A DNA stretch of 6,383 nt from Candidatus Thalassarchaeaceae archaeon (GCA_013329905.1 DUJH01000008.1:23388-29770); one strand, 5' to 3'; positions 1-6,383 are shown, counted from the stretch's first letter. The notes: generated by a model from the sequence alone, not told the origin. Numbers and translations are program-made.

Positions 1-1202
1 CTGGTGTCATTAGTAGCACTACCAACTCCTGCTTTATCGGCCGGAATTGAATCCATAACTAAGGTAGTAGCTGGTGCCATGGTGAGCCCCATCCCGAGTC
101 CTAATAGTAAGAATATTAGTGCAAGTTTGCTGTAATCAGTATCGATGGTTACAGTAGTGAAAATCAGCATCCCAATTGTGACTAATGTGAGACCAGTCGC
201 TACGACATTATTACTGCCAAATTTCCCTACAAGCCGATCAGAAAATGCCGCTGCGGGCATCAAACCAATAGGCAGAGGCAAGAATCTCAAAGCCGCTTCC
301 AGAGCAGTGTGTTCTCTTACTAATTGGAAGTGCAACATCTGCGTGAACATGAATGAAAACATCACATAGAAAGTTAGCATTAACGCCACTAAGCCCATTG
401 TAAAACCTCTATCTTTGAAGAAATCAATAGGCAACATAGGGAACTCTACTCGACGTTCCCAACTCACGAATATAACGGACAAAATGACACCTAGCGCCCC
501 AATCCCTAAAATTTCTGAAGAAGTCCATCCAACACTTGGGCCCTCAATAATAGCATACAAGATAGAACCGAGTGCAGCAACTGAAATTAGCGCACCGATT
601 GGATCGAGCGGGCGCTCTTTTTCGTCCTTAGTTTTCGGTACAAGGAACAAACCGAGTAATAGTGCTAAGATAATAATTGGCACATTAATCAAGAAAACCA
701 TCTGCCAATCATAGTTCTCAACCGCCCATCCTCCTACTAGCAAACCAATTGGCGCTCCAACGCCCGCCATCGCTGCCCAGATCCCGACTGCTTTACCGCG
801 CTCTTCTGGAGGAAATACAACCACAACCACAGAGAGAGTCGCAGGCATCACCAAAGCGGCTCCCAGTCCCATAACAGCCCTCGCCGCAATCACATCGTTA
901 GACGAGTCAGCATACATCGCAGTAAGTGCAGATGCTCCCCCCACCATAATCAATCCAAATTGTAAAGCCCCTTTTCTTCCGTATCTATCTCCGATAGCCC
1001 CCATTACAAGCAGCGTCCCTCCGAAGATTAGTGCATAAGCGTCCATTATCCACTGAAGTTCTGTATTGTCCGCTTGAAGATCCTTAGATAATTCAGGTAA
1101 TGCAACGTTTAGAGTCACATTGTTGAGCATCACAATGACAAGACTCAGACTCATCACACCGAGAATCATCCAGCGGCGGCGATGAACTATTTCTGCATCC
1201 AC
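1..1202 (-). CDS. MFS transporter, DHA2 (EmrB/QacA-like, 14-helix) drug:H+ antiporter, 3'-truncated by window edge
   Basis: My reverse-strand translation gives an uninterrupted 400 codons from a GTG at 1202 to the left edge, with no stop, so the C-terminus lies outside. Visible DHA2 motifs are: a TM1 motif D1 variant LNNVTLNVALP (residues 26-36), motif A GDRYGRK (71-77) in the loop after TM2, motif B around Arg108 (ARAVMGLGAA), antiporter motif C GVGAPIGLLVGG (147-158), WQMVFLINVP (166-175), and a TM11-region segment ending GVGSATNDT (392-400). Family members are about 450-530 residues, so roughly 50-130 are missing. Proteins of this class export drugs or other hydrophobic compounds across the cytoplasmic membrane using the proton gradient; the substrate cannot be read here. 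GTG 1202 is chosen because it keeps the basic HRRRW N-terminus before TM1; ATG at 1169 is the alternative. The usual TM1 Asp is Asn27. The gene looks more AT-rich than its neighbours and its motifs resemble bacterial versions, so transfer is possible. Confidence 0.93.
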   Translation of the reverse strand, partial: MDAEIVHRRRWMILGVMSLSLVIVMLNNVTLNVALPELSKDLQADNTELQWIMDAYALIFGGTLLVMGAIGDRYGRKGALQFGLIMVGGASALTAMYADSSNDVIAARAVMGLGAALVMPATLSVVVVVFPPEERGKAVGIWAAMAGVGAPIGLLVGGWAVENYDWQMVFLINVPIIILALLLGLFLVPKTKDEKERPLDPIGALISVAALGSILYAIIEGPSVGWTSSEILGIGALGVILSVIFVSWERRVEFPMLPIDFFKDRGFTMGLVALMLTFYVMFSFMFTQMLHFQLVREHTALEAALRFLPLPIGLMPAAAFSDRLVGKFGSNNVVATGLTLVTIGMLIFTTVTIDTDYSKLALIFLLLGLGMGLTMAPATTLVMDSIPADKAGVGSATNDT

Positions 1203-1270
1203 ACAATTACCACTTGACCTCTAGTTTTCAATCCGCAGGTTTGAGATGTCTGCTTCCCCCAGCCGCCTCT
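1203..1270. promoter_or_regulatory. Short divergent intergenic region
   Basis: About 68 bases separate the divergent starts and must hold promoter elements for both directions. On the minus strand an A/T-rich stretch reading TTGAAAAC (about 1225-1232) is centred roughly 26 bases upstream of the GTG at 1202, which would fit an archaeal TATA box driving a nearly leaderless transcript. A minus-strand GAGGT (1217-1221) lies 14 bases before the same GTG, rather far for a ribosome-binding site. I see no convincing TATA box or ribosome-binding site for the plus-strand hydrolase. These assignments are inference from spacing only. Confidence 0.3.
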
Positions 1271-1280
1271 ATGAGGCGGC
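1262..1280. repeat. Perfect 8-bp inverted repeat (3-base loop) over the hydrolase start codon
   Basis: GCCGCCTC (1262-1269), loop TAT, GAGGCGGC (1273-1280). The two arms are exact reverse complements and GC-rich, and they end at a mismatch on both sides. The best lipoprotein start codon, ATG 1271-1273, lies in the loop and the first stem base. It could be an mRNA hairpin that hides the start, a dimeric-regulator site in DNA, or chance. Confidence 0.5.
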
Positions 1281-3070
1281 ACATGCGAGCGGGAGCAGCG
1301 GTCCTGATGTTGCTAGCGATGAGCCTCTCAGGGTGCATGTTCTGGTCTAGTGAGGAGCCTTCTAAAGAGGCGGATGAAAATCCATATCCTTCAATTTGGG
1401 AAAGGCACACTCTAGAGTGGCAGACGAATGACACGATGTCATATCTGCTTGAACCAGGTATCCACCACGCCCTCGAAGTGCAGGAAGCATTCATCGAAGT
1501 TGATACAAGCGAAGTATGGGAAACCGGCCCAGCCCAATCCACAGTCCACCTCTCCTACTGGCTGCCCAACAACACTCTCGATGGCGAACAAGTCCCTGTG
1601 ATAGCCATCATCAGTCCATACTTCGACTACGGCCCCCAAGGCAGTGAATCGACCCCGACGAACGTCGTCAGCGCAGGTAGAGGGGAGTTCATTTTCCGTA
1701 ATTTCGTACCCCATGGCTACGCCCTCGCTCAAGTAGCAGTATTCGGAACAGAGCAATCGAGCGGCTGCTTCGATTACCGGGGGGCAGGAGAAGGTTGGGG
1801 CATCCACCACGCGGTTGAATGGCTCGGCCAACAAGAGTGGAGCAATGGCAACGTAGGCCTCTATGGCAAGTCATACGAAGGCGCTACGCAGTGGGAAGCA
1901 GCCGCGCAAGGTAGCGAATATCTGAAGACAATTGTACCAATTTCAGGAACAACGGCGCTGCATCCACTTCTCTACAAGAATGGCAGCGCAGAGGCGAGAA
2001 GCCAAGTCATGCACATGAATTACTTCTCGAGCACAGTCGATTACAACGAAGACGATCTCGACAACGTTTGCCCAGACATCGCAGAAGGGTTGTTTGCGGG
2101 ACCAGTGACTTACATTGGAGGTGAGATGGATCCGTACATGTCGAATTATTATGATGAGCGAAGCCACATCGACAAGGCATTCGGAAATTGGAATGGCAGC
2201 ATTTACTGGGTTCAGGGGATGCAGGACTGGAATGTAGATCCACACCAGGTCTTCGGCGGGCCGGCAGGTGTTAATTGGTACACAGATTACATCGAGGCTG
2301 GGTATGATGTTCGGGGAATTCTTGGCCAGTGGGGCCATCACTATCCCGACCAGGTTTCGAGCCATGATGGTGTGAGCAGCGGGAACGGCTTCGAGGCTCG
2401 CGATAACATGACGCGCTGGGACTGGGCGCAGGATTTGTTCGAATGGTTCGAGTATTATCTCAAGGGGATTGGGCCTAAACCAGATCTAACTGCGCAGATT
2501 CAGCGCTCTGATGGGGTGTGGAGAATCGAGGAGACGTGGCCTCCCGCGGATCTGAATTGGACCGACGTCTCTCTCGGAAATTGCACCAATCTTGGTAATT
2601 CGTGGGTCGGTGGCGCGCCGGTTATTGGTGGCGTCAGTGAAGTCATTGTTGAGTGTCCTGCTTTCGATGAGGATGTGCATATCTCCGGCCTTGTTCGATT
2701 ACACCTACTTGCTTCTGCAGTGTATGATGGTGGGCAAGTATTCGTTGAAATGCAGGACTCTTTGACCGGTGTGCGCATCGGGCACGCGACGATGGATATC
2801 CGCTATCACTCCGGCGGCAACGAGCCGACTGGAGTGTTTCCCGGTCAGACGGTGACGATGATGATGGAGTTCCAAGGCATCGATCACCTACTTCCCGCAG
2901 GCAATGGAATCAAGCTCGTGATGACAACTTCAGGCAAGGATTACCTCGCCCCTGCCTGTGGAGCAGCCTGTCCAGTGCACGTGCATATTATCGACGATAG
3001 CACACTCTCCCTACCACTGATCAATCGCGATGGCTCAAATGTGCTAATCACACCGCAGAGAGATAATTGA
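1271..3070 (+). CDS. Secreted lipoprotein hydrolase, S15 peptidase / CocE-NonD alpha/beta-hydrolase family
   Basis: From ATG 1271 the protein is 599 residues. It opens with a lipoprotein signal: basic MRRHMR, a hydrophobic stretch, then lipobox LSGC with Cys22 as the lipid-anchored residue, so the mature enzyme should sit on the outer face of the membrane. The alpha/beta-hydrolase core holds a full triad by motif: nucleophile Ser201 in GKSYEG, Asp319 in GMQDWNV, and His356 in GQWGHH. The region after about residue 415 looks like the beta-rich C-terminal domain (PepX_C type) of this family. Six cysteines in the mature chain could form disulfides. The family includes X-Pro dipeptidyl peptidases, cocaine esterase and acylases, so the substrate is open. 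A TTG at 1214 extends the frame by 19 residues but places Pro- and Ser-containing sequence before the signal peptide; ATG 1283 is another option. The next gene follows after 14 bases, suggesting an operon. Confidence 0.9.
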   Translation: MRRHMRAGAAVLMLLAMSLSGCMFWSSEEPSKEADENPYPSIWERHTLEWQTNDTMSYLLEPGIHHALEVQEAFIEVDTSEVWETGPAQSTVHLSYWLPNNTLDGEQVPVIAIISPYFDYGPQGSESTPTNVVSAGRGEFIFRNFVPHGYALAQVAVFGTEQSSGCFDYRGAGEGWGIHHAVEWLGQQEWSNGNVGLYGKSYEGATQWEAAAQGSEYLKTIVPISGTTALHPLLYKNGSAEARSQVMHMNYFSSTVDYNEDDLDNVCPDIAEGLFAGPVTYIGGEMDPYMSNYYDERSHIDKAFGNWNGSIYWVQGMQDWNVDPHQVFGGPAGVNWYTDYIEAGYDVRGILGQWGHHYPDQVSSHDGVSSGNGFEARDNMTRWDWAQDLFEWFEYYLKGIGPKPDLTAQIQRSDGVWRIEETWPPADLNWTDVSLGNCTNLGNSWVGGAPVIGGVSEVIVECPAFDEDVHISGLVRLHLLASAVYDGGQVFVEMQDSLTGVRIGHATMDIRYHSGGNEPTGVFPGQTVTMMMEFQGIDHLLPAGNGIKLVMTTSGKDYLAPACGAACPVHVHIIDDSTLSLPLINRDGSNVLITPQRDN

Positions 3071-3078
3071 GAGGTTGA
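3071..3078 (+). promoter_or_regulatory. Ribosome-binding site of the GDSL esterase gene
   Basis: GAGGTTGA begins immediately after the upstream stop codon and resembles the archaeal GGAGGTGAT consensus. From GAGGT the gap to ATG 3085 is 9 bases, which is suitable, while the gap to TTG 3079 is only 3. It therefore favours ATG 3085 over TTG, and it supports translation from a shared transcript. It is too far upstream to serve ATG 3121 or 3145. Confidence 0.45.
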
Positions 3079-3084
3079 TTGGCG

Positions 3085-5580
3085 ATGCAAGACGCGATAA
3101 TCAGGCCGGCGTTTTCAATAATGCACCGCCGACGTCACTCGATTATGAAGAATCAGCAAGTGGCGTTGATTCTGATATCCCTGCTTCTTATTTCGAGTTC
3201 GAGTAATACCGCACTCGCCGACTCAGGAAACGAATCAGCTAGAGGCTCAGCCAAGGACCCGACTCTGGACATCTCTGTCGATATCAATGAGAAGGTAATG
3301 ATGTCGGATGAGTCGTTGCAAGCAGTCTTCAGTCTCGTGGGATTGTCGAACACAGACACCTACATCCTTTCGTGGAATCTTCGCGAGGGAAATACCACTC
3401 AAGGCACCTCACTAGCTTCTGACTCGTTCTATTTCCAACCGTCTGGTGCGAATCACTACGAAGCGATCGAGGTGTGGCATTTCTCGACCGATTCTCACCT
3501 CTACTTACTCACCGCCAGCATACAGAAGGCTGGCGATCCTGCTTCCACAACCGGCGCAGAACAGAAATTTGCAGTCTTCCGAAAATCGATTGCACCCGAT
3601 TGGGCCGATCTCGTGATGTTCGGAGACAGCCTCTCAGATGCCGGAAATTCCTACCGAGACTGGGGCACACCCGATAGCCCACCATATTTTGGCGGCCGAT
3701 TCACCAATGGGAAAGTGTGGCTCGATCGCGTACACGAATGGATGGGAGTGAGCACAACGATTGGCCAAGACTCGGATCCCGGCAATAACCGTGCATACGG
3801 CGGCGCGACATCCGAGAATGGCTACTACCTCTGGGTCGTCACGAATGTCGGCCGACAGGTTGACGATTACACTGAGACTTACTCATTTGATTCAGATGAG
3901 GCGGTTGGAATTTGGGCTGGAGGTAACGACATTCGCAATGGCGTGGATCATGGCCAGGAGATCATTGACAATATTGAGGAGCACGCTATTCAAGTCATAG
4001 CAAATGGCGCCGAGACTCTTCTACTGTTCGAGATACCTCCTATTGAAAGAATTCCTGAGTTCCGTGACGATTCTAACGAAGATAAGGCAGAGATGGCTGA
4101 GCATATCGATGAGTTCAACGCAGGCATCGTCACACTCGCGACTGATTTGGCTTCAGATTATGGCATAACTGTCCATCTGATTCCTGCTTGGGACGCCTTT
4201 GAGAAAATTTACTGGAATCCTTCGGCGTTCGGTTTTGACAACATCACTCACTCCGCTTGCGAGCACAGTGGCCTCACCTGTGATTCTAATGATCCGATAG
4301 ATCCAGTTCCAAACAGATTCATTTTCTTCGACGATAAGCACCCAACTATGGCAGTTCACAGATATATCTCGATGCTTGTGAAGGAAATAGTCGGCGAGTC
4401 GGATTACGATGGTGATGGCCTCGCCGACGTCGATGACCTCTGCGATGATAGCCGACCGGGAGAGGAGGTCGACAGCGACGGTTGCCCACCCCCAGTCGAT
4501 ACTGACGGCGACGGTGTACTCGATGATGATGATGACTGCGCCGGCACTCCTGATGGTCAAACCGTTGACGAGAATGGTTGTGCTGCGAGCCAGCGCGATA
4601 GCGATGGAGACGGCGTCAGCGACGCCGATGACCAATGCTCCGAGACGGCGAGTGGAGATTCAGTGAACTTCCAAGGCTGTAGCGAAATGCAAGTTGATTA
4701 CGACCTCGATGGAATAGTCAATGCCCTAGATGATTGCAGTGCGACCATCCCGGGCCGAGAGGTCGACGCGCAGGGATGCTCTGCCTATCAGCGCGACACG
4801 GATGCTGATGGGATATTCGATGCATTCGATCAGTGCCCTTCGACAGCGGCTGGAAAAGAAGTCGATGAAGATGGCTGTTCTGCATCCCAAAGAGACGCAG
4901 ATGGAGATGGAGTGCCTGATGATTCCGACCAATGCTCCGGGACAGATTCCGATGAGCAGGCGGACGAAAATGGCTGCAGCGCCAGTCAGCGCGATTCTGA
5001 TTTAGATGGCTACACAGACTCTGAGGACCAATGCCCAGACACCCCAGAGAGTGAGGAAGCGGATCGGGATGGCTGTGGACCCAGCCAGAGAGATACCGAT
5101 TCTGACGGTCTGATGGATTCAGATGATCCATGCCCAGAAACGGTTGGCTCAGTAGGAGGTTGTCCAGCAATCAATGTTGAACTCGAATTACTGAATGAGA
5201 TGGCGACACCGGGAATGGCTAGAATCGCCATGACTCTGAGTTGTGAGGGCGGCTGCAAGACTTCAGTAAACGTTGACGGGGAGGAATATGGCCGCCTATC
5301 TGAAGGCACTCACCTACTGATGGTATCCGTAGAAGACGGCCAAACCGTCGTCGTCAACGGGTCTTTCGGCACCTCATACCACATCGCGGAACTGACAATC
5401 ACATTCTCAACTTCCGAGCCTGAGCCGGAACCTCAACCGGAGCCTCAACCAAACCCAGAACCCTCTCTAGTTGCAGAATCAAGGCTCATGCCGATCATAC
5501 TAGCAGCGATTGGCCTTGCAGTTATTGCGCTGGTTGGCGTTCTCATCGCACGAAAAAATATGTCCGAAAGCGATGAGTGA
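3085..5580 (+). CDS. Surface-anchored GDSL/SGNH esterase-lipase with thrombospondin type 3 repeats and C-terminal membrane anchor
   Basis: The protein is 831 residues from ATG 3085; numbers below use this start. The hydrophobic export signal is at about 22-46 (QVALILISLLLI then ALA before DSGNE). An unassigned, probably beta-rich domain spans 50-170. The SGNH hydrolase domain (about 173-436) has block I FGDSLSDAGN with nucleophile Ser182, then FTNGKVW, NRAYGGA, block III GGND (Asn281), and block V DDKHPT with Asp416 and His419. This is the lecithinase/hemolysin-like GDSL type, which hydrolyses carboxyl esters, often lipids. Eight TSP3 repeats (440-693) follow, then a small beta domain (about 696-776), a Pro-Glu stalk (EPEPEPQPEPQPNPEP) and a TM helix (about 801-823) with the short tail RKNMSESDE. 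The active domain thus faces outward on a Ca2+-stiffened spacer. The start is uncertain: ATG 3085 has the ribosome-binding site, ATG 3145 gives the cleanest signal peptide, and 3121 is intermediate. It is probably co-transcribed with the upstream hydrolase. Confidence 0.92.
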   Translation: MQDAIIRPAFSIMHRRRHSIMKNQQVALILISLLLISSSSNTALADSGNESARGSAKDPTLDISVDINEKVMMSDESLQAVFSLVGLSNTDTYILSWNLREGNTTQGTSLASDSFYFQPSGANHYEAIEVWHFSTDSHLYLLTASIQKAGDPASTTGAEQKFAVFRKSIAPDWADLVMFGDSLSDAGNSYRDWGTPDSPPYFGGRFTNGKVWLDRVHEWMGVSTTIGQDSDPGNNRAYGGATSENGYYLWVVTNVGRQVDDYTETYSFDSDEAVGIWAGGNDIRNGVDHGQEIIDNIEEHAIQVIANGAETLLLFEIPPIERIPEFRDDSNEDKAEMAEHIDEFNAGIVTLATDLASDYGITVHLIPAWDAFEKIYWNPSAFGFDNITHSACEHSGLTCDSNDPIDPVPNRFIFFDDKHPTMAVHRYISMLVKEIVGESDYDGDGLADVDDLCDDSRPGEEVDSDGCPPPVDTDGDGVLDDDDDCAGTPDGQTVDENGCAASQRDSDGDGVSDADDQCSETASGDSVNFQGCSEMQVDYDLDGIVNALDDCSATIPGREVDAQGCSAYQRDTDADGIFDAFDQCPSTAAGKEVDEDGCSASQRDADGDGVPDDSDQCSGTDSDEQADENGCSASQRDSDLDGYTDSEDQCPDTPESEEADRDGCGPSQRDTDSDGLMDSDDPCPETVGSVGGCPAINVELELLNEMATPGMARIAMTLSCEGGCKTSVNVDGEEYGRLSEGTHLLMVSVEDGQTVVVNGSFGTSYHIAELTITFSTSEPEPEPQPEPQPNPEPSLVAESRLMPIILAAIGLAVIALVGVLIARKNMSESDE
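4402..5163 (+). repeat. Eight tandem thrombospondin type 3 repeats (99-base period) inside the esterase gene
   Basis: Units start at 4402, 4498, 4597, 4696, 4795, 4894, 4993 and 5092. Units 2-7 are exactly 33 codons, unit 1 is 32, and unit 8 is cut short at 24. Each follows DxDxDGxxDxxDxC, then a variable stretch, then GC, and several end in SQRD. The Asp pattern is the calcium-binding signature of TSP3 repeats. Every unit carries two cysteines, so ordered disulfides are likely. Unit 4 is the most divergent (DYDLDGIVNALDDC), with Asn at a usual Asp position. The units differ in DNA sequence, so this is an old protein repeat, not a recent duplication. Confidence 0.93.
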
Positions 5581-5632
5581 AATCACACTCGCAGTAGCAT
5601 TCATCCCTCATCACCATGACCGCTGTTCAATC

Positions 5633-6145
5633 ATGTCGCTCCCACGTCGTGCAATGGAACAGATGGGCTTCGTAGTCTGCTGTCTGACTTGCGATGCTCC
5701 GGACGTGCCAGGTACAGAGCGTTGCCGTCAGTGTATCGACTCTCATGCAAGGGCGCGGGACAAATTGACTAGCGGACCCGCGAGCAGTAAGGCGGAACGG
5801 CTCGCTCGCGAACACGTCACCATGCTCGCCGAACCGGGTAAGCACATTGACGACAGCGAACATGGAGAATACATGCTTGCATACCAACGATTGATCGATG
5901 CCCACCAGGGCGTTGAGGAAGTGATTACTATGGAGCAAGTAGAGGCGAGGTTTGCCAAGCAACGCCAGAAGGAAGACAAGTCACTCATCCGCGATGTAGC
6001 AAATCAAAATCCATGGTCGGACCGAGCTCCTAATGCTGAGGAGCGAGAGGAGATGCTTGCTATGTTTGGCTCCGCAGACAGGCCCGAGGTGCCCTCTTGG
6101 GACGACTTGATGGATGAGGTCGGCGAACTCTTGGATGAGGATTGA
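5633..6145 (+). CDS. Small zinc-ribbon-like protein of unknown function
   Basis: I do not recognise a named family. From ATG 5633 it is 170 residues. The N-terminus has a four-cysteine pattern, CLTC then RCRQC (Cys17, 20, 31, 34: CxxC-x10-CxxC), the spacing of a zinc ribbon or zinc knuckle. The rest is charged and probably helical, rich in Glu, Lys and Arg, and ends in an acidic tail (SWDDLMDEVGELLDED). There is no signal peptide or membrane segment, so it should be cytosolic, unlike the two upstream exported enzymes. A nucleic-acid or protein-binding role is plausible but is inference. The start is uncertain: ATG 5573 overlaps the esterase stop by 8 bases (ATGAGTGA) and adds 20 residues of less typical sequence, while ATG 5654 or 5663 would begin just before the cysteines. 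None has a clear ribosome-binding site. An A/T-rich AAAAAATAT at about 5553-5561 could be its own promoter. Confidence 0.75.
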   Translation: MSLPRRAMEQMGFVVCCLTCDAPDVPGTERCRQCIDSHARARDKLTSGPASSKAERLAREHVTMLAEPGKHIDDSEHGEYMLAYQRLIDAHQGVEEVITMEQVEARFAKQRQKEDKSLIRDVANQNPWSDRAPNAEEREEMLAMFGSADRPEVPSWDDLMDEVGELLDED

Positions 6146-6173
6146 ATACTACGAGCCTTCAAACGAGGCGCGA

Positions 6174-6180
6174 GGGAGGG
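6174..6180 (+). promoter_or_regulatory. Ribosome-binding site for the gene starting at 6190
   Basis: GGGAGGG, followed by ATT, lies 9 bases before ATG 6190. It is the strongest ribosome-binding-site match on the plus strand and is the main reason to accept the short partial frame as a gene. The gap from the preceding stop is 44 bases with no visible hairpin or T-run terminator, so read-through from the zinc-ribbon gene is possible. Confidence 0.5.
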
Positions 6181-6189
6181 ATTGACCAG

Positions 6190-6383
6190 ATGTCGGGAGA
6201 GAGAGACCCACGCGCCTCGCGGCTCGAGGACGACCCGTTTGATCGGACACAATCCCCTGGAAGTCACACGCGTGCGCGCGATGATGGGAATTGGCGAAAG
6301 CCACACGTCAGAGTTGTTTTCGCTAACAACGGCCAAGGCGGACAGCCTTTTTTTCGAGTATTCGGGGAAGAGCCACAACCACG
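6190..6383 (+). CDS. Unrecognised protein, N-terminal 64 codons only (runs off right edge)
   Basis: An open frame begins at ATG 6190 behind a good ribosome-binding site and has no stop before the window ends. The visible part starts MSGERDPRASRLEDDPFDR, a charged, probably disordered lead with no signal peptide. It changes at about residue 36 to KPHVRVVFANNGQGGQPFFR, which alternates like a beta strand followed by a Gly-rich turn and may be the start of a folded domain. I do not recognise a family and give no function. A 124-codon frame on the opposite strand covers the same bases but lacks domain features and also runs through the end of the zinc-ribbon gene, so it is treated as a shadow. 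Confidence 0.6.
   Translation, partial: MSGERDPRASRLEDDPFDRTQSPGSHTRARDDGNWRKPHVRVVFANNGQGGQPFFRVFGEEPQP

Noticed and set aside
145..714. Two plus-strand open frames (74 and 99 codons) under the transporter
   Set aside because: They lie antisense to a continuous DHA2 reading frame with clear family motifs and have no domain features of their own.
1214..1270. TTG-initiated 19-residue extension of the lipoprotein hydrolase
   Set aside because: It would put non-signal, Pro-rich sequence before a complete lipoprotein signal peptide, and no ribosome-binding site was seen for the TTG.
4153..4635. 160-codon minus-strand open frame, Ile/Val-rich, opposite the esterase
   Set aside because: It arises because GAT and GAC Asp codons read as ATC and GTC on the other strand; the plus-strand frame has catalytic motifs and ordered TSP3 repeats.
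4402..5163. Regular 99-base periodicity considered as a CRISPR or DNA satellite array
   Set aside because: The period is whole codons, the units are diverged in DNA but conserved at Asp, Gly and Cys positions, and there is no repeat/spacer alternation.
4718..5170. 150-codon minus-strand open frame opposite the TSP3 array
   Set aside because: A shadow of the repeat coding, with His/Leu/Arg-rich composition and no recognisable domain.
6215..6229. CCTCG / CGAGG inverted repeat with 5-base loop
   Set aside because: The 5-bp stem is short, lies in coding sequence of high local GC, and has no T-run, so it is likely chance.
6348..6354. Run of seven T as a possible terminator
   Set aside because: It falls inside the open frame starting at 6190 as Phe codons (PFFR), and no stop codon precedes it.
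6004..6378. 124-codon minus-strand open frame at the right edge
   Set aside because: It runs antisense through the end of the zinc-ribbon gene and has no domain signature; the plus-strand start at 6190 has a good ribosome-binding site.

Overview
The window most likely comes from an archaeon of the marine Euryarchaeota type (Poseidoniales / Marine Group II). This is an inference from gene style, not from a marker gene. The evidence is one exported protein with an array of calcium-binding thrombospondin type 3 repeats, a Pro-Glu stalk and a C-terminal membrane anchor, next to a lipobox hydrolase and a small four-cysteine zinc-ribbon protein. Purine-rich GAGG-type ribosome-binding sites also fit. 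No rRNA, tRNA, CRISPR array, insertion sequence or phage gene is visible.

Layout. Positions 1-1202, minus strand: the first 400 codons of a 14-helix drug:H+ antiporter of the MFS DHA2 class, running off the left edge. It starts back-to-back with the rest of the window, which is all plus strand; the divergent gap is only about 70 bases. Next come a secreted lipoprotein hydrolase of the S15/CocE alpha/beta-hydrolase type (1271-3070) and, 14 bases later, a surface-anchored GDSL/SGNH esterase carrying eight thrombospondin type 3 repeats (3085-5580). A predicted cytosolic zinc-ribbon protein follows (about 5633-6145), then the start of an unrecognised gene after a good ribosome-binding site (6190 to the right edge).

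How the genes may work together. The two hydrolases have complete catalytic residue sets and export signals, one fixed to the membrane by an N-terminal lipid and the other by a C-terminal helix. Tight spacing suggests co-transcription, giving an outward-facing pair that hydrolyses ester or amide bonds in lipids, peptides or other organic matter at the cell surface. The exporter is transcribed the other way and may share only the promoter region. The zinc-ribbon gene and the last gene may be separate housekeeping functions.

The most notable non-coding signal is a perfect 8-bp-stem inverted repeat at 1262-1280 that contains the likely start codon of the lipoprotein hydrolase. The least explained protein segments are the roughly 115-residue N-terminal domain of the esterase and the whole of the last two genes. 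I see no clear evidence of a wholly new multi-gene system here.
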